Below are positions 21,938-32,396 of a stretch of DNA of 64,000 bases, one piece after another. Where the stretch lies: NCBI GenBank assembly GCA_905178155.1, contig CAJINV010000019.1:976913-1040912 (forward strand). The letters are read 5' to 3'. This DNA is from Amoebophrya sp. A120 (taxonomy: Eukaryota > Sar > Dinophyceae > Syndiniales > Amoebophryaceae). The stretch's first letter is position 1. The number at the start of each line of letters is the position of its first letter. Both the position numbers and the translations under genes were made by a program. The notes under the pieces were generated by a model that was not told the origin of the DNA, ran no database searches, and saw only the letters and a list, made by a program, of their open reading frames with translations.

Positions 21938-24900
21938 TCAAAGCTGGTCGTCATAGCCAGGCAGGGAAGCAGGAAGAGGGACGCGCGACACACAAGTGGT
22001 GACCGACCCAAGGTCGGACGCCTGCGCCGCCTCGGCAGCTTTCTCCGCGACCTCAAGGAGCAACCGCGCCCGGTCGCGCAGCGGCTCCGGGATTTCCCGC
22101 AAATCGGGGCCCGCCCGGTCTCCTCGTTTCCCCCAGCGAAACATCCCCCCAAGGAGACAAGTGGCGCCTGAAAAGGTTCCATACGTAGCTCCCTGGCGTA
22201 ACCGCACGCCCACCCCCGTGAGCTGCAAGTAGACGCCATACCCGCCGCCGCGCCCGGCCGCTTCACGGAGCAAATTACCAAAAAGCGGCCCGGGGGGCGG
22301 GCGGTCTTCCACGTTCGCTCCCGCCCAAGGGTAAACTGTGATAGCAAGGGCCTGCCCGTAGGCGTAAAGCAGCAGGCGGTGTCCACGCGAAAGCGCCTTG
22401 CACTGCAATAAAATCCCCTCGACGTGGAAATCCCGGCGCGGCTGAGCGCGCTTTGTTGCTAGGTTGGGCAACGCAACCAAAGCAACGGGCGCCGCGAGCG
22501 GAAGCGGGTCGGGAAAATTCCCGAACCGAAACCCGCCGGTGGGGAAGCGTTCTAAACCCCCGCCCCGGGGATGCGCAGCTTCCCCCGCACCGGCCGAGGC
22601 CGGCTGCGCTTCGGGAACAGCAGGGGAAGGAGAAGTGGCAGCCGGCCCAAGTGGCGTTGGGACAACAGGAGGAGATGAAACTGCCGGCGCCGGCGCGGCG
22701 ATGGCCGGGCCAACGTCACTAGGAAGCCCAACGCGGTCGGGCGACGCCCCCCGGTCCAGCTCGACCGACGCAACGGAGCGCCGGAGGCGCTGCCGTTTTT
22801 GCCCCTGCGAGGGCGTAGACTCCACCACGAGAGTCGTCCCGTCGATAGCTGCGACACGGAACCCCAACAGCCAGTTTGCTTCTTGCACCCGTTGGCCTGC
22901 CACCGCGCGCAGGTTGCCCGCCCGGGGGTTGCGGACTTTTACCCGGGTGCCAATCGGGAAAAGCCGCAAGCGGTCAACGACCGTCCCCCCGCGGGCCTGG
23001 GTGTACCTGTTAACACGCCGCTCCGCCTCCGCCATGGCCCGCTCGTTGGCCACGTCCCGCAAGGCCGCCAAGGCCGCGGACCGCGGAGGCACCGCCGGCG
23101 GCGCCGCGGGACTGGCAACCAAAGGCGGAGACGACGGCGCCGGCGCCACCGCTGCGGGCGGGCCGGCGGGCGCGACGGGAGCGCCCGCGGCGGGTGGCGC
23201 CGCTTCCGCTGCCGCGGCAGCCGGGGGCCCTGGAGATGGAGGCGGCGGAAGCGCAAGCGCCTCCGCCACCGCCCGGGCCTGTCGTGTGTGCGGCGCACAC
23301 CCCCGGACGAACGTCCAGGGGGACTGACCATGCTTCCACGGCTTCGGGGCGGTGTTGTACCGAAACACCGCCCGCGGAAGCAGGTCAGCCCACGACTGGC
23401 CCGGGTGCTCCAGAGCCAGCGCCGCCAAGATTTTGGACAACGAGACCCACACCACCTCCATGGCCCCGTTGCCCTGCGGCCGCCCCGGCTCCGTGAACGA
23501 CACCGAGCAGCCCCACTCCGAAAGGAGCAGGCCCCACTCGGTGCCGTTGTCGCAAACAACATGCTCCGGCAGCCCCCAGCTGCTCTCCAGCGGCGAGTAC
23601 GCGAGCAGCGTACAAGCCGCGGAGTGGTCGGCCGCCGCGGCGGCCCACAACTCCCCGCCGACGGCGCAGACGGCGCCGCAGATGGCGACCGCCTGGCCGG
23701 GGGCGGGGTTTGTGGCAGTGGGGGCGACCCGGCAACGGGGCATGATTTTGCGGTCGATGTGCACTTTCCGGTAGACCTTTCCGGAAAGTGCACTGTGTTC
23801 CGCCGTGAGCGCCGCCGCGCTGTACGGCGGGACCGGCGCCTTCACCACCGCGCGCGCGGCGCAGACGCGGCAACGCGCCACCACGTCTGCGCAGATGCGA
23901 CTCGCGTTGGAGCCCCAGTAGCCCGCTTCTACTAGGGCGGCCAGTGTGGAGTCGCGCCCGCGGTGCGACACCTCATGAAGTTTGGCCGCAGCGGCAGCCA
24001 GCTCGTCATCATTTTCAAGCACAGTGAGCCACCCAGCTGGCTCCTTGAAGATTTCCACCCGAGACTCCACGCCGGAAAGAGCGGTCCCCGGCTTCAGGCG
24101 GTAGTCCTTGCCGTGCTTGCGCCACCAAACGCGCTTTTTCTTGGTCGGCAACGACAAGACGAGCGGCTGCTGGGCCCCCTCGCCCACTAGCACGCGGCGA
24201 ATTTCGTCCCACGAAACCGCGCGCGCCGCCCGTTTGGAGTCGCCATCGAGCGGCGGGGTGTCGGCGAGGCCGGACGCCACTTCAGGTCCCTCGGCGCCGT
24301 CGCTCGACTGCTCTTCACTGCCCCCTTGCGCGGAGAGCGGCGTCGCAACGGACGCCTCGTCGTCGCTCAGCAGGTTGACAACCTCCGAAAGAGGAACTGC
24401 TGCCTGTGCCGGGGGCGGGAGCGCAGAAGCGGGCGCACCCGCCGCTGCGTTCACACCCACAACAAGTGCCGCTTCCGCTCGACGCCGTTTGGTGGACGGG
24501 CTGTCACCACCAGCAGGCGCGAGAGGAGACCCAACTTCTGGGTCGGCAGGCTCTTTGCCGGGAGGGGGGCCCGGCGCACCCCCGGCTGGCGAAGGGCCGC
24601 CTGGCGGGGCGGGCGGTGCAGTTACGGTTTCCACAGAAGCCGCGTCGCCCCGTCGCCGCTTGGCGACCGGGCTTGCGCGCTCCTGGGAGGTGGCGTCCCG
24701 GGGCTCGCCCGGGTTCAGAAATTCCGCGGCCTGCGGAGATCCGGCCTGGCCTCCCGTTGGCGCAGCTGGCTCCGCAGGAGCCGGGCGAAGGTCAAACGCC
24801 CCGGCGGGCGCGAGCTCCCGGGGCCCCTGCGTGAAGTCGGGCAACGCAGGACCAGGAGAAACCGGGGAAGCCCATGCGTTTGCTGCCGCGGCGGCGGCGC

Positions 24901-26227
24901 TACTACTCCCAACAGCCGCCCCGAACGGCGGCAGCGGCTGCCCGAGAGCTGCAAAAATGGCTCTCTGCCCGGGGGTGAGGCCCCGGCGGGCGCGAAGGTA
25001 GGGCGCCACCTCGATCGCGCCCGCGGCCTGCGCCGAGCGCACCCGGCAGACAAACCCCCCCGCGCCGGGTTTTGGGTTTACGGTAATCGGGACGCGCCCG
25101 GCCTGCCCCCGCTGGCAGGCCGACACGTCGACGCCGTGCGTGTCCTCATACAATTGCCGGCGAACCTGCTCGGCGGCTTCCCCGGGTTTATCGGCAACCA
25201 CAAACCAAAACTGGAACTTTTGCGCGCTTGTCTCGGTAACCAATCGAGGCTCCCCGGCGCCGGAAGGAAATTCCGGGGGGGACGGCGCGGCAGCATGGTC
25301 TATGTCCACCATCACAAAAGTCCTGTCCGCCGCCAATGGCAGAAAGAACAGATGCGCGCCCTGCTGCTGCGCCTCCACCGCAAGACGCGGCAGGGCCGCC
25401 GCGATTTCCCCGCGCGGAACCTCGCGGCGGTAGCCCTGCCTGCCGGCAACCTTCACGGTGAAGGCAAACCCCGCCGCCTCTGGGAACGCCGTGAGAAGGT
25501 GCCCAGCGGCAACGCCTGCGCGCAGTCTGTGAATTTCGGCCCAGTCCCAGTTGCTGGTGTCGTGGGCGGGCGCCGGTGGGGCAGCCGGCGGCACCGGGGC
25601 CGGCGCAGCCGGAACGGCAGACGCCACAGGGGCACCGGGCTGCGCAGCGTCGCCGCTGCTGCTACCAACCGGGACCAGCGCTCCTCCCGACGCCTCATCC
25701 GGGAATGGAGTGGGTTCCGGTAGCTGCAGGCTAAATTGCGCCCGCAGTTTTTGTAACCAGCTGCTCTGGCGCTCCGACAAGGAGCGCAACCAGGGCGCCC
25801 GCACGAGGAAATCCCGCGCATAGCCCGCGCCACTAAGGGCATCTACGGTGACTGCCCAAGCAGCCTTTTCCCGCACGCGGGCGGCGAAGGCCTGCAGCCG
25901 CGCCGAGACGCCCGCGCCCGGGGCGGCAAACTCAACCCGCGCCCAGGCAGACCGCTCGGCATCCGAGAAGGACGCGTCCACGGCGATTGCGTGGGCGGTT
26001 GCCGAGGCCTGCAAGCCCTCCCACTTGCGCTGCATTTCTAGCAGCACCTTCGCCGTTGCCGGCGTGGCCGGCGGTGGGTTTTCCCCCTCCCACGTGCCCG
26101 GGCCTGCGCGGTCACCTAGAAAATTTTCTTCAAACTCGCTCATAAACGACGCGAGGGGGCTAGCAGCCCATTCCTGGAGGCGCTCTGCGACCTCCTGCTG
26201 GTCGATTTCCCCGCCCAACATAGCCAT
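21938..26227 (-). CDS. RepB-type primase-like plus DDE integrase fusion protein of a mobile element
   Basis: A single intact frame of 1429 codons from ATG 26227 (codons upstream to 26263 stay open but begin with TTG). Residues about 225-400 resemble the archaeo-eukaryotic primase fold of RepB type: the acidic DID motif (D308, D310) inside VMVDIDH, then ETSAQKFQFWF, then GRVPITVNPKP. A Pro/Ala-rich linker follows. An integrase zinc-binding motif has H751, H755, C786 and C789. The catalytic core has D825 (HIDRK), D893 (CDNGTEWG) and E924 (NGAMEVVW). After a second Pro/Ala linker an SH3-like stretch (FPIGTRVKVRNPR) resembles retroelement integrase tails. The last 230 residues are unknown. There is no reverse transcriptase, protease or gag signature. 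Expected activities are priming/polymerisation and strand transfer; both are inferred from motifs. It is intron-free and strongly GC-rich, unlike nearby genes. Confidence 0.8.
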   Translation of the reverse strand: MAMLGGEIDQQEVAERLQEWAASPLASFMSEFEENFLGDRAGPGTWEGENPPPATPATAKVLLEMQRKWEGLQASATAHAIAVDASFSDAERSAWARVEFAAPGAGVSARLQAFAARVREKAAWAVTVDALSGAGYARDFLVRAPWLRSLSERQSSWLQKLRAQFSLQLPEPTPFPDEASGGALVPVGSSSGDAAQPGAPVASAVPAAPAPVPPAAPPAPAHDTSNWDWAEIHRLRAGVAAGHLLTAFPEAAGFAFTVKVAGRQGYRREVPRGEIAAALPRLAVEAQQQGAHLFFLPLAADRTFVMVDIDHAAAPSPPEFPSGAGEPRLVTETSAQKFQFWFVVADKPGEAAEQVRRQLYEDTHGVDVSACQRGQAGRVPITVNPKPGAGGFVCRVRSAQAAGAIEVAPYLRARRGLTPGQRAIFAALGQPLPPFGAAVGSSSAAAAAANAWASPVSPGPALPDFTQGPRELAPAGAFDLRPAPAEPAAPTGGQAGSPQAAEFLNPGEPRDATSQERASPVAKRRRGDAASVETVTAPPAPPGGPSPAGGAPGPPPGKEPADPEVGSPLAPAGGDSPSTKRRRAEAALVVGVNAAAGAPASALPPPAQAAVPLSEVVNLLSDDEASVATPLSAQGGSEEQSSDGAEGPEVASGLADTPPLDGDSKRAARAVSWDEIRRVLVGEGAQQPLVLSLPTKKKRVWWRKHGKDYRLKPGTALSGVESRVEIFKEPAGWLTVLENDDELAAAAAKLHEVSHRGRDSTLAALVEAGYWGSNASRICADVVARCRVCAARAVVKAPVPPYSAAALTAEHSALSGKVYRKVHIDRKIMPRCRVAPTATNPAPGQAVAICGAVCAVGGELWAAAAADHSAACTLLAYSPLESSWGLPEHVVCDNGTEWGLLLSEWGCSVSFTEPGRPQGNGAMEVVWVSLSKILAALALEHPGQSWADLLPRAVFRYNTAPKPWKHGQSPWTFVRGCAPHTRQARAVAEALALPPPPSPGPPAAAAAEAAPPAAGAPVAPAGPPAAVAPAPSSPPLVASPAAPPAVPPRSAALAALRDVANERAMAEAERRVNRYTQARGGTVVDRLRLFPIGTRVKVRNPRAGNLRAVAGQRVQEANWLLGFRVAAIDGTTLVVESTPSQGQKRQRLRRSVASVELDRGASPDRVGLPSDVGPAIAAPAPAVSSPPVVPTPLGPAATSPSPAVPEAQPASAGAGEAAHPRGGGLERFPTGGFRFGNFPDPLPLAAPVALVALPNLATKRAQPRRDFHVEGILLQCKALSRGHRLLLYAYGQALAITVYPWAGANVEDRPPPGPLFGNLLREAAGRGGGYGVYLQLTGVGVRLRQGATYGTFSGATCLLGGMFRWGKRGDRAGPDLREIPEPLRDRARLLLEVAEKAAEAAQASDLGSVTTCVSRVPLPASLPGYDDQL

Positions 26228-27631
26228 TTTCTGAAGATACTCCCCAATTAATACTTTTGCCAAATAAATATATTTTGTTGCCCCGCCCCGGATTCCTTAT
26301 ATAAATCTTTACTTTCCTGTAGGTGTGCTGCCCAGATAAATCGCCGCTTCTTTGAGCGAAAGTGTAGTTTTATCCTGTGCAAAAATGTCGCCGCCCCATA
26401 AACACAAAGCTCCCATCTTTATCCATTTTGCATGCCAACCATGCCCTGTGTGCGATCTTGTACACTAGCATCACAAAGTTAGCGCATCTCACTGATTCCC
26501 GCATCAGAAACTGCAAAACACGACGAGGGCATGCTCTTCACGGGGCCCCCCGGGCGAAACTCTGTTTTTATTGGATGGCAGATTTGCATGACAGGTTTGG
26601 GGGGTGACGTTTTTGCTCAGGATAAACACTATGGTTAGTGTCTTTGAGTCTTGGATACTGCCCGCGGCTCGAATACTGCTGCCCTGCACTGCTGCCGATA
26701 CTTATATAGCAATGCGACTAAACTGTTAATACTGCTTGTTCAAAAACAAAACCTGATCTACGATAGTGCTGCCGATGTTTACACTGCTTCAAACTGATTC
26801 AAATTGATATGCTTTGCTGTGAGCGATGTTTGCTTAGGGATGCGCTTGTGGAACGTGCTGGCACTGATTGGTGTAAAAAGATAAAGCTACTGCCTGGAGT
26901 TAGAAGTCTGCTGACTACTGATTTGCTGCTCGATGTGTGCTACGCTTGGGACCTGACTGCGCATTTTACTCCGCCAGAAGCATGTCGACAATAGCTAGCG
27001 CGCGCGCGCGCGTTCGAGGGCGATGTGACCGAAGGGCCGCACATAGGGCAGTGAAGTCCTGCAGGCAGGGCGATGGAAGATGTACAAGGACCGAACTGCA
27101 GCGCACTCTGGCTGCTGCTCACACGGAGACTCGCTCTCTATGGCCACTCTGTTTCTGCTAGCAGTCCGTTGGAATGCAGATGACCGAGCGACTGCCGACT
27201 GTATATAGTTGTAGTGCGGCGCGTAGTGCGTCGTAGCGCGACCGCGGCCACCCGGAACGAAGCGGGGCTAGAGCGAAACCATACAAAACGACGGCGCGGA
27301 GGCATTGTAGGTCCCTTCGCGTCCGGGGGCCCCGGGAAGTCCTGGGGGCCCCGTACCGGACGGTAGAACCAGTACCGCAAGGGTCCGCCGGGAAAACAGC
27401 GGACCAGAAAACACAACAAATTTGTATGAGAAAGCGACTTATAGGCAAGGTTTCTTCTAGGACAATTAGGGGCAGGCCCCTTCGTGTCCCGACATACAAA
27501 TATAATCTGGGGGGTCTCAGGAATACTGGTTCACTTGTTCAAAAAGTGAAGCAAGTAGTACAGTAGCATGAAGATGAAGATGCACTTGCACATGCACGAC
27601 TAGTCCGCCTTCTACAAAACTACCCCAAGTA
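26228..27631. other. 5' flank of the primase-integrase ORF and GC-rich spacer
   Basis: It contains TTATATAA about 70 bp upstream of the ATG (26297), a lone introner (26371-26624), a (GC)n tract near 27000 and a GC-rich block (27230-27400). I see no supported gene and no inverted copy of the other flank. Confidence 0.45.
26371..26624. mobile_element. Introner, family B, outside a recognised gene
   Basis: Left end TATCCTGTGCAAAAATGTC; right end GACGTTTTTGCTCAGGATA. No 5-bp duplication. It lies 144 bp upstream of the large ORF ATG, so it could be a 5' UTR intron of that gene or a relic. Confidence 0.8.
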
Positions 27632-30401
27632 CTAGCACTGCCAGACGTCGTAGCATAATTCATATATAATAATTGCAGGGTCTACCTCTACAGTAAATAT
27701 TTTTATCGACAAAAATCTATTCACACCGTTTTCAAAGCACAGCTCCACGGTTGCCGGGTCCCCAGCGGTATGCATTGCAAAAGTATCGTACTAGGATAAA
27801 TCGCATGACAAATTTGCTCAGCATGAGAAATGAAAGTTGTCATGCTGTTTTACCTTGGAAAGGAGATTTGTAATGCATGATTGCAATTACTACGAGTACA
27901 ATACTTTTGCACAGGATAATCGGCGCACGCGTCCACGAGTCTGTCGTTCCAAAACGTGGTCGGTGAAGGGTTGTAGTCGGAGAGCTATCAAGTGCAAATA
28001 TGTCTGGGTCTGGAAACTTGTGATGCCAATGTCCGAATGATACGCAACCTGTATCAGGGGGTCGCGCATGACAAGTTTCTGAGCGGCTATCTATGTGTAG
28101 CGTGAACCGCATGACAAATGGCCTTTTTGCGTGACAAGCAAGTGGCACTGTAGCGCGCCAAGCATGACAGACTTTTCTGTCTTGTCGCCCAAGCATCACA
28201 AACTTGCTTTCTTCCAGACCCGAACATATTTGCGCTGGATAAGAGCGCGATGTTCACAATGTACGGAAACTTTGCTGCACAATAGGACTCTTCGCGGGAC
28301 CGGCCAAGCAGGGCGTACGGGACATAATATGCAATGCAAAAGTATCGCAGTAGTATGAATTGCATTACAAACTCCCCCAGCACTACAAACTAAATTTGTA
28401 ATGCGGATTTACCTTGAGAAAGAGTTTTGTGATGCATAAATGCAATTACTACGAGTACGATACTTTATTTGCAGAGGGTACATAAACCGGGATCGCGATT
28501 TCGAAATTCTCGACTGTGACGTATGGAAGGGGACGAGTGGAGGATTTTCAGAGTCACCATTTTTTTTGGGGGATTTGTCCCTGCTTCATCTTCCCGCTAG
28601 AGAAGCTAAATCATTTCAAGCAAGAACGTCAATGCCAAATATTTGAAATTGGACTATTTATTTGCAATTAAGTATGCAGTCCATTCTTGCGACAGCATGC
28701 GTTGTCGCGTTCAGGACTCAGGGCGAGAACATCCTCAACATGCAAGTAGGATCACGATCAGCGAAACAATATTACAAGGTTCAAGGCCTGTTGTATTTTA
28801 TTATTTCGACTCAGACACCCCGCGCGTGACAACTTTCATACCCCATCGCGCAAGCAATCTCGATACGGTCGACCGGTCATCAGCTCGACCAGTTGGACTT
28901 TAGCTGGTTTTATTTTGTTGATATTGTCATTGTGGTTGGTTTTTGCTTCTGCATAAAATCCAACACCAACTACGTTGCAAGAATGAAAAACAAAGAACGA
29001 CACGACAGAGCGATTTGTCAACTACTGTAAGTACTTGGATGCGCGTAGCCCTCCTTGTCGTTGAAGGGGCGCACGTCGTTTTTAATCGCCATCTGGTGCA
29101 CATCTTCTATCTCGAGGGTCAGAAACTCCCCGAGAAATATCCTTTTTTCCACGGCGCCCGTCGCTAACGCCAGGGAGTCAATGGAGGAGTTTGTTGATGT
29201 GATCGAGGTCCTGGTTATGGTGGATTGCTGCTCCATATTTGACTGCTGTGTCGTTGCATTCGGTGCAGCATGCACCGCAAATGTGTCTGGGTCTGGATTT
29301 TGTAGTGCGGGACTTCAAGGACAACATCACTATGTATCTCTATCAACAAGACCTAATTTGCATGAATACGTCGATTGGGCAATTTTTCTGTCGTGCTGAA
29401 TACGCTTGAATCCGCAAAAAGCTCCTCAGGGGAATTCCTCATGCTGTTACGCCGTACAAGCAGCCAGTCTGCAATGTATCAGAAACACGACAATTTTCTG
29501 GAGGACCCAGACATATTTGCAGTTGATACGCAGTTGAACCGGCGGTCTGTGGAGGTAGTTTATTTCTCAGAAGTTGCTACAGCGACGTGTAGTTGTGCAA
29601 GTTAGTTATAAAAATGCGAGTCATGCCTACAACGTTGTCATGCACAAACAGAATAAAGCAAGCAGTTACAATACCTGAAACGACTCGTGGACGACGCATT
29701 TCCCCATCAGGATGTCACTCCAAATGGCGTTGTCTTTTCCCACTTTGAGAAACGCGCTGACGCTGGTATCCTGTGTGTCAAATCTACTTGCTCCGACATG
29801 AGTTTAGCGTGCTGACATGATGACAAGCTGGAATAAAACATACATCTTCGTATTGGCTGTGGCACGACCTAGTAATCGAAATGAAGTCTACTTCTCTTTG
29901 CAAATCTTAACACTACATTCTTTTTTCAGGCGCCACTTGCCTGAATGAAAAAACTTAGCTGCGCCAAACAAATAAGTATCACAGCTGCAGTTGGTCTTCT
30001 TCTTGATTTTCGTGTCAGTTGAATAAATGATTTATTCAGCTATCCGATTTAAGCGCATGATGAGCAAGGGGTTGTCACACAGGATACTTTGCCTTTTTGG
30101 TCCAGAAAAAGACGCAAACGTTTTCCCGGTTGTCTGGATACCGCTTATCCGTCCGGTTTACCAAGTCTGCAAACCCGCGCCATACCTGCAGCTTGGACTC
30201 CCTGTGCACTACAGTGTTCTGCTCTACGTCCTCGTCGTAAAGCCTCCTGTACTCGATCGGCTCCTTGCCCCACATGTCCTGCGTCCGCGCCCGGCGGTCG
30301 AAGAGCTCCGACAAGGTCGGGGCCTCCCGCGTCGTCCCAATTTTTTTCGCGGCCCCCAGCATCGTCGCGCCCGCGCGCTTCGGGTCGGCGGTTACCGTCA
30401 T
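27632..30401 (-). CDS. Unknown multi-exon protein
   Basis: I do not recognise this protein. Exons, approximately: 30401-30085 (ATG; MTVTADPKRAG), 29774-29679, 29551-29529, 29270-29035, 28520-28481, 28327-28242, 27985-27919 and 27768-27632 (stop TAG). Exon joins at two introners are secured by duplications and give smooth protein, for example IAIPVYVPYALLG across 28328 and NIALSDYNPSP across 27986. Ordinary introns use donors such as CATCCAA|GTACTTAC. It is a mixed alpha/beta-looking soluble protein with a Ser/Thr/Gln-rich middle and no membrane segment or signal peptide. The first intron lacks a clear GT-AG pair (TATCCTGTG...CACACAG). Confidence 0.6.
27769..27918. mobile_element. Introner, family D
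   Basis: Intron of the unknown gene 27632-30401. Ends TATGCATTGCAAAAGTATCG and ATACTTTTGCACAGGATA. Flanks AGCGG/ATCGG match only at three bases. Confidence 0.88.
27986..28241. mobile_element. Introner, family A
   Basis: Intron of the unknown gene 27632-30401. Ends contain ATGTCTGGGTCTGGAAAC and CTTCCAGACCCGAACATAT. Exact duplication AGAGC. Confidence 0.92.
28328..28480. mobile_element. Introner, family D
   Basis: Intron of the unknown gene 27632-30401. Ends TATGCAATGCAAAAGTATCG and the diverged GATACTTTATTTGCAGAGGG. Exact duplication CATAA. Confidence 0.9.
29271..29528. mobile_element. Introner, family A
   Basis: Intron of the unknown gene 27632-30401. Ends contain ATGTGTCTGGGTCTGGATTT and GAGGACCCAGACATAT. 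No clear duplication. Confidence 0.85.
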
Positions 30402-32396
30402 GAGTCACTGTTATATTAATGCCCTGTCTTAACAAAAGAAGAAGAACCTAGCTGTTATTATTTCAATTATTAGTGTTGTTCGCTCAAATGAAAAATCTTG
30501 AAGCCACGCCATCTCCTTTACTTCGACGCTTGTGGATTGTGTATACCGTTTGTCAAATAATATCAGTAGCCACTTTCTCCTCAACAAAGGTACTACCCCC
30601 ATTGATTGTGGTCCTCACAGAGGTCAAATGAAAAACGCTTCGTGATCTTCTCCCGATCCATAGACAGAGCAAGTACAAGGCGAAAAGTGAAAACCGAACG
30701 ATTGAAAAGTACGCTAACTTGCTTCCCCCACATCTGCAATCGTCGATGAAACAGAATCAATCGATCCACCCAGTGCGAATGAAACTGATGAAGCACGAAC
30801 GGACGATCCGCGGAATCTGCAGCTTTGTGGAGGTCCCCAACGAAACTACTGTGTCTGAGTCTGAACATGCACATGGGCTATCACATCCACGCACAATAAA
30901 CTCGTCGTGGGTCTAAAAATTAGTTGTAAACCGAGCGCGTACAGGTACAACGACACCGAGATTAGTACTTAGACCACAAGAAAGAGAAAAACGATCAGGA
31001 GGGGCCACTGCCCAGTGATTTGACAGCAGCAGCGCATGCTCTAGTAACTACAGAACTCAGCCAGGGGGCAATCTTGATAGATGATGATGTTGCCGCTGAG
31101 CGCTTCCGAAGATTCGTACATTCCATCTCTACATCATACATCATCATCATGTTATAGTAGTGCTTGTCCTGTGAAAGTTTCTGCCGTTCTGTTCATTCTC
31201 TTCCATTTTTTCTTGGACGTGCACACGAGCCTGGTGCTTCCCACATTTCGGTGTCATTCTACAGTCCAGGTTTGATCCTGGATGCGATAGAAAGCCACCC
31301 CTTGCCGTACTTCACTTCTCTTCCACTTGGCTTTTTTTTTCTTGCTCTTCCACCAACATTATACAAAAAAAATAACTGAAATACTAATTCGTTTTTGTGG
31401 AGCAACAAATAACATACGCTTCGCGTTACGGTCTCATAGCTTTCCGTTCTTCTTCTTTATCTTTTGGTTTTGCCTGCTTCGTTGAAAAAAATACATTCAG
31501 ATTCATTGCGCAGCTTGTTGATGAGACTAAGGGCGGCCGCTGCATGGAACGGAGTGCAACGGAGATTGTGGGGCGGAATGCTTGCGTGTTGGTAGCACCC
31601 ACAACATCCGATATTATGTCCTATGCAAAAACGACCTGCTTCGTCTCCTTCTTCAGAGCGTCCAACCGACCCTAAGTTGTAGTCAGATTCCGAAGATTTC
31701 TTCATCTTGTTTTTGTAGTTTCTCGTGCTAACAAACCTTTTACATTCATTTTCGAATGACAATAATCTTAATTGAAGGTTAAATATATGAAAGTTGATTT
31801 CGTTTGATCCCCAATGTAGGCTTAGTTGTAAGCTCCTGACGAAGTAATAAATCTCTGCACTGCAAATGCTTTCTGCTCAGCGCCATAGTTGGATTAAGTC
31901 ATCCAAGGTGATGAATGTACTTATTCTGTTGCTGTTCGGCGCTGTCGCAGTAAAATGTCCTTGAATCTTCTTGATCATTTTTACATCAGTGCCTGGATTG
32001 GAATTATATCCCAAGAAGTAGTTGATTGAAAGGATATCGCTGCTCAAGACATGCTCCTTTTCTAGTTTTACATCATGCTTCTTCTCTTTACTTTTTTTTC
32101 TTGTACTTGTTTTAATCATAGTCTTACTCAAGTGCGTTCAATACAATTTCCCCCGTGATGAATCAAGTGCATCGGCTGGGTCCTAGTAATTTATCATTCT
32201 CGTTGGGATGACAGTGAAAAGGGGCGGCTTTGTTCGAAAGTATGATGTGCTTCGCCTCTGTGTATGCTTGTCGTGCCAAGCTAGATGAAGTAAATCTCTA
32301 CATTGCAGAGAAACGCTTTGGGAAATTGAAATCCTACATCTCTTATTCTTTTCTCCTGTTTCAAGAAGGATGATCATACTTACATTTACTACCGAT
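30402..32396. other. Intergenic, mostly AT-rich
   Basis: Poly-pyrimidine and A-rich stretches. Apart from one weak 81-codon frame listed separately, I see nothing that supports a gene. Confidence 0.5.
31877..32119 (-). CDS. Possible small Lys-rich protein
   Basis: An 80-residue frame from ATG 32119 with a lysine-rich start (KTSTRKKSKEKKHDVK) and a plausible hydrophilic body, ending LIQLWR. There is no domain and no neighbour evidence. It may be chance. Confidence 0.2.
   Translation of the reverse strand: MIKTSTRKKSKEKKHDVKLEKEHVLSSDILSINYFLGYNSNPGTDVKMIKKIQGHFTATAPNSNRISTFITLDDLIQLWR

Noticed and set aside
22464-25723. Several 280-465-codon frames on the plus strand opposite the primase-integrase ORF
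   Set aside because: They are antisense shadows of a GC-rich coding frame; they show no motifs, while the minus-strand frame has two recognisable domains.
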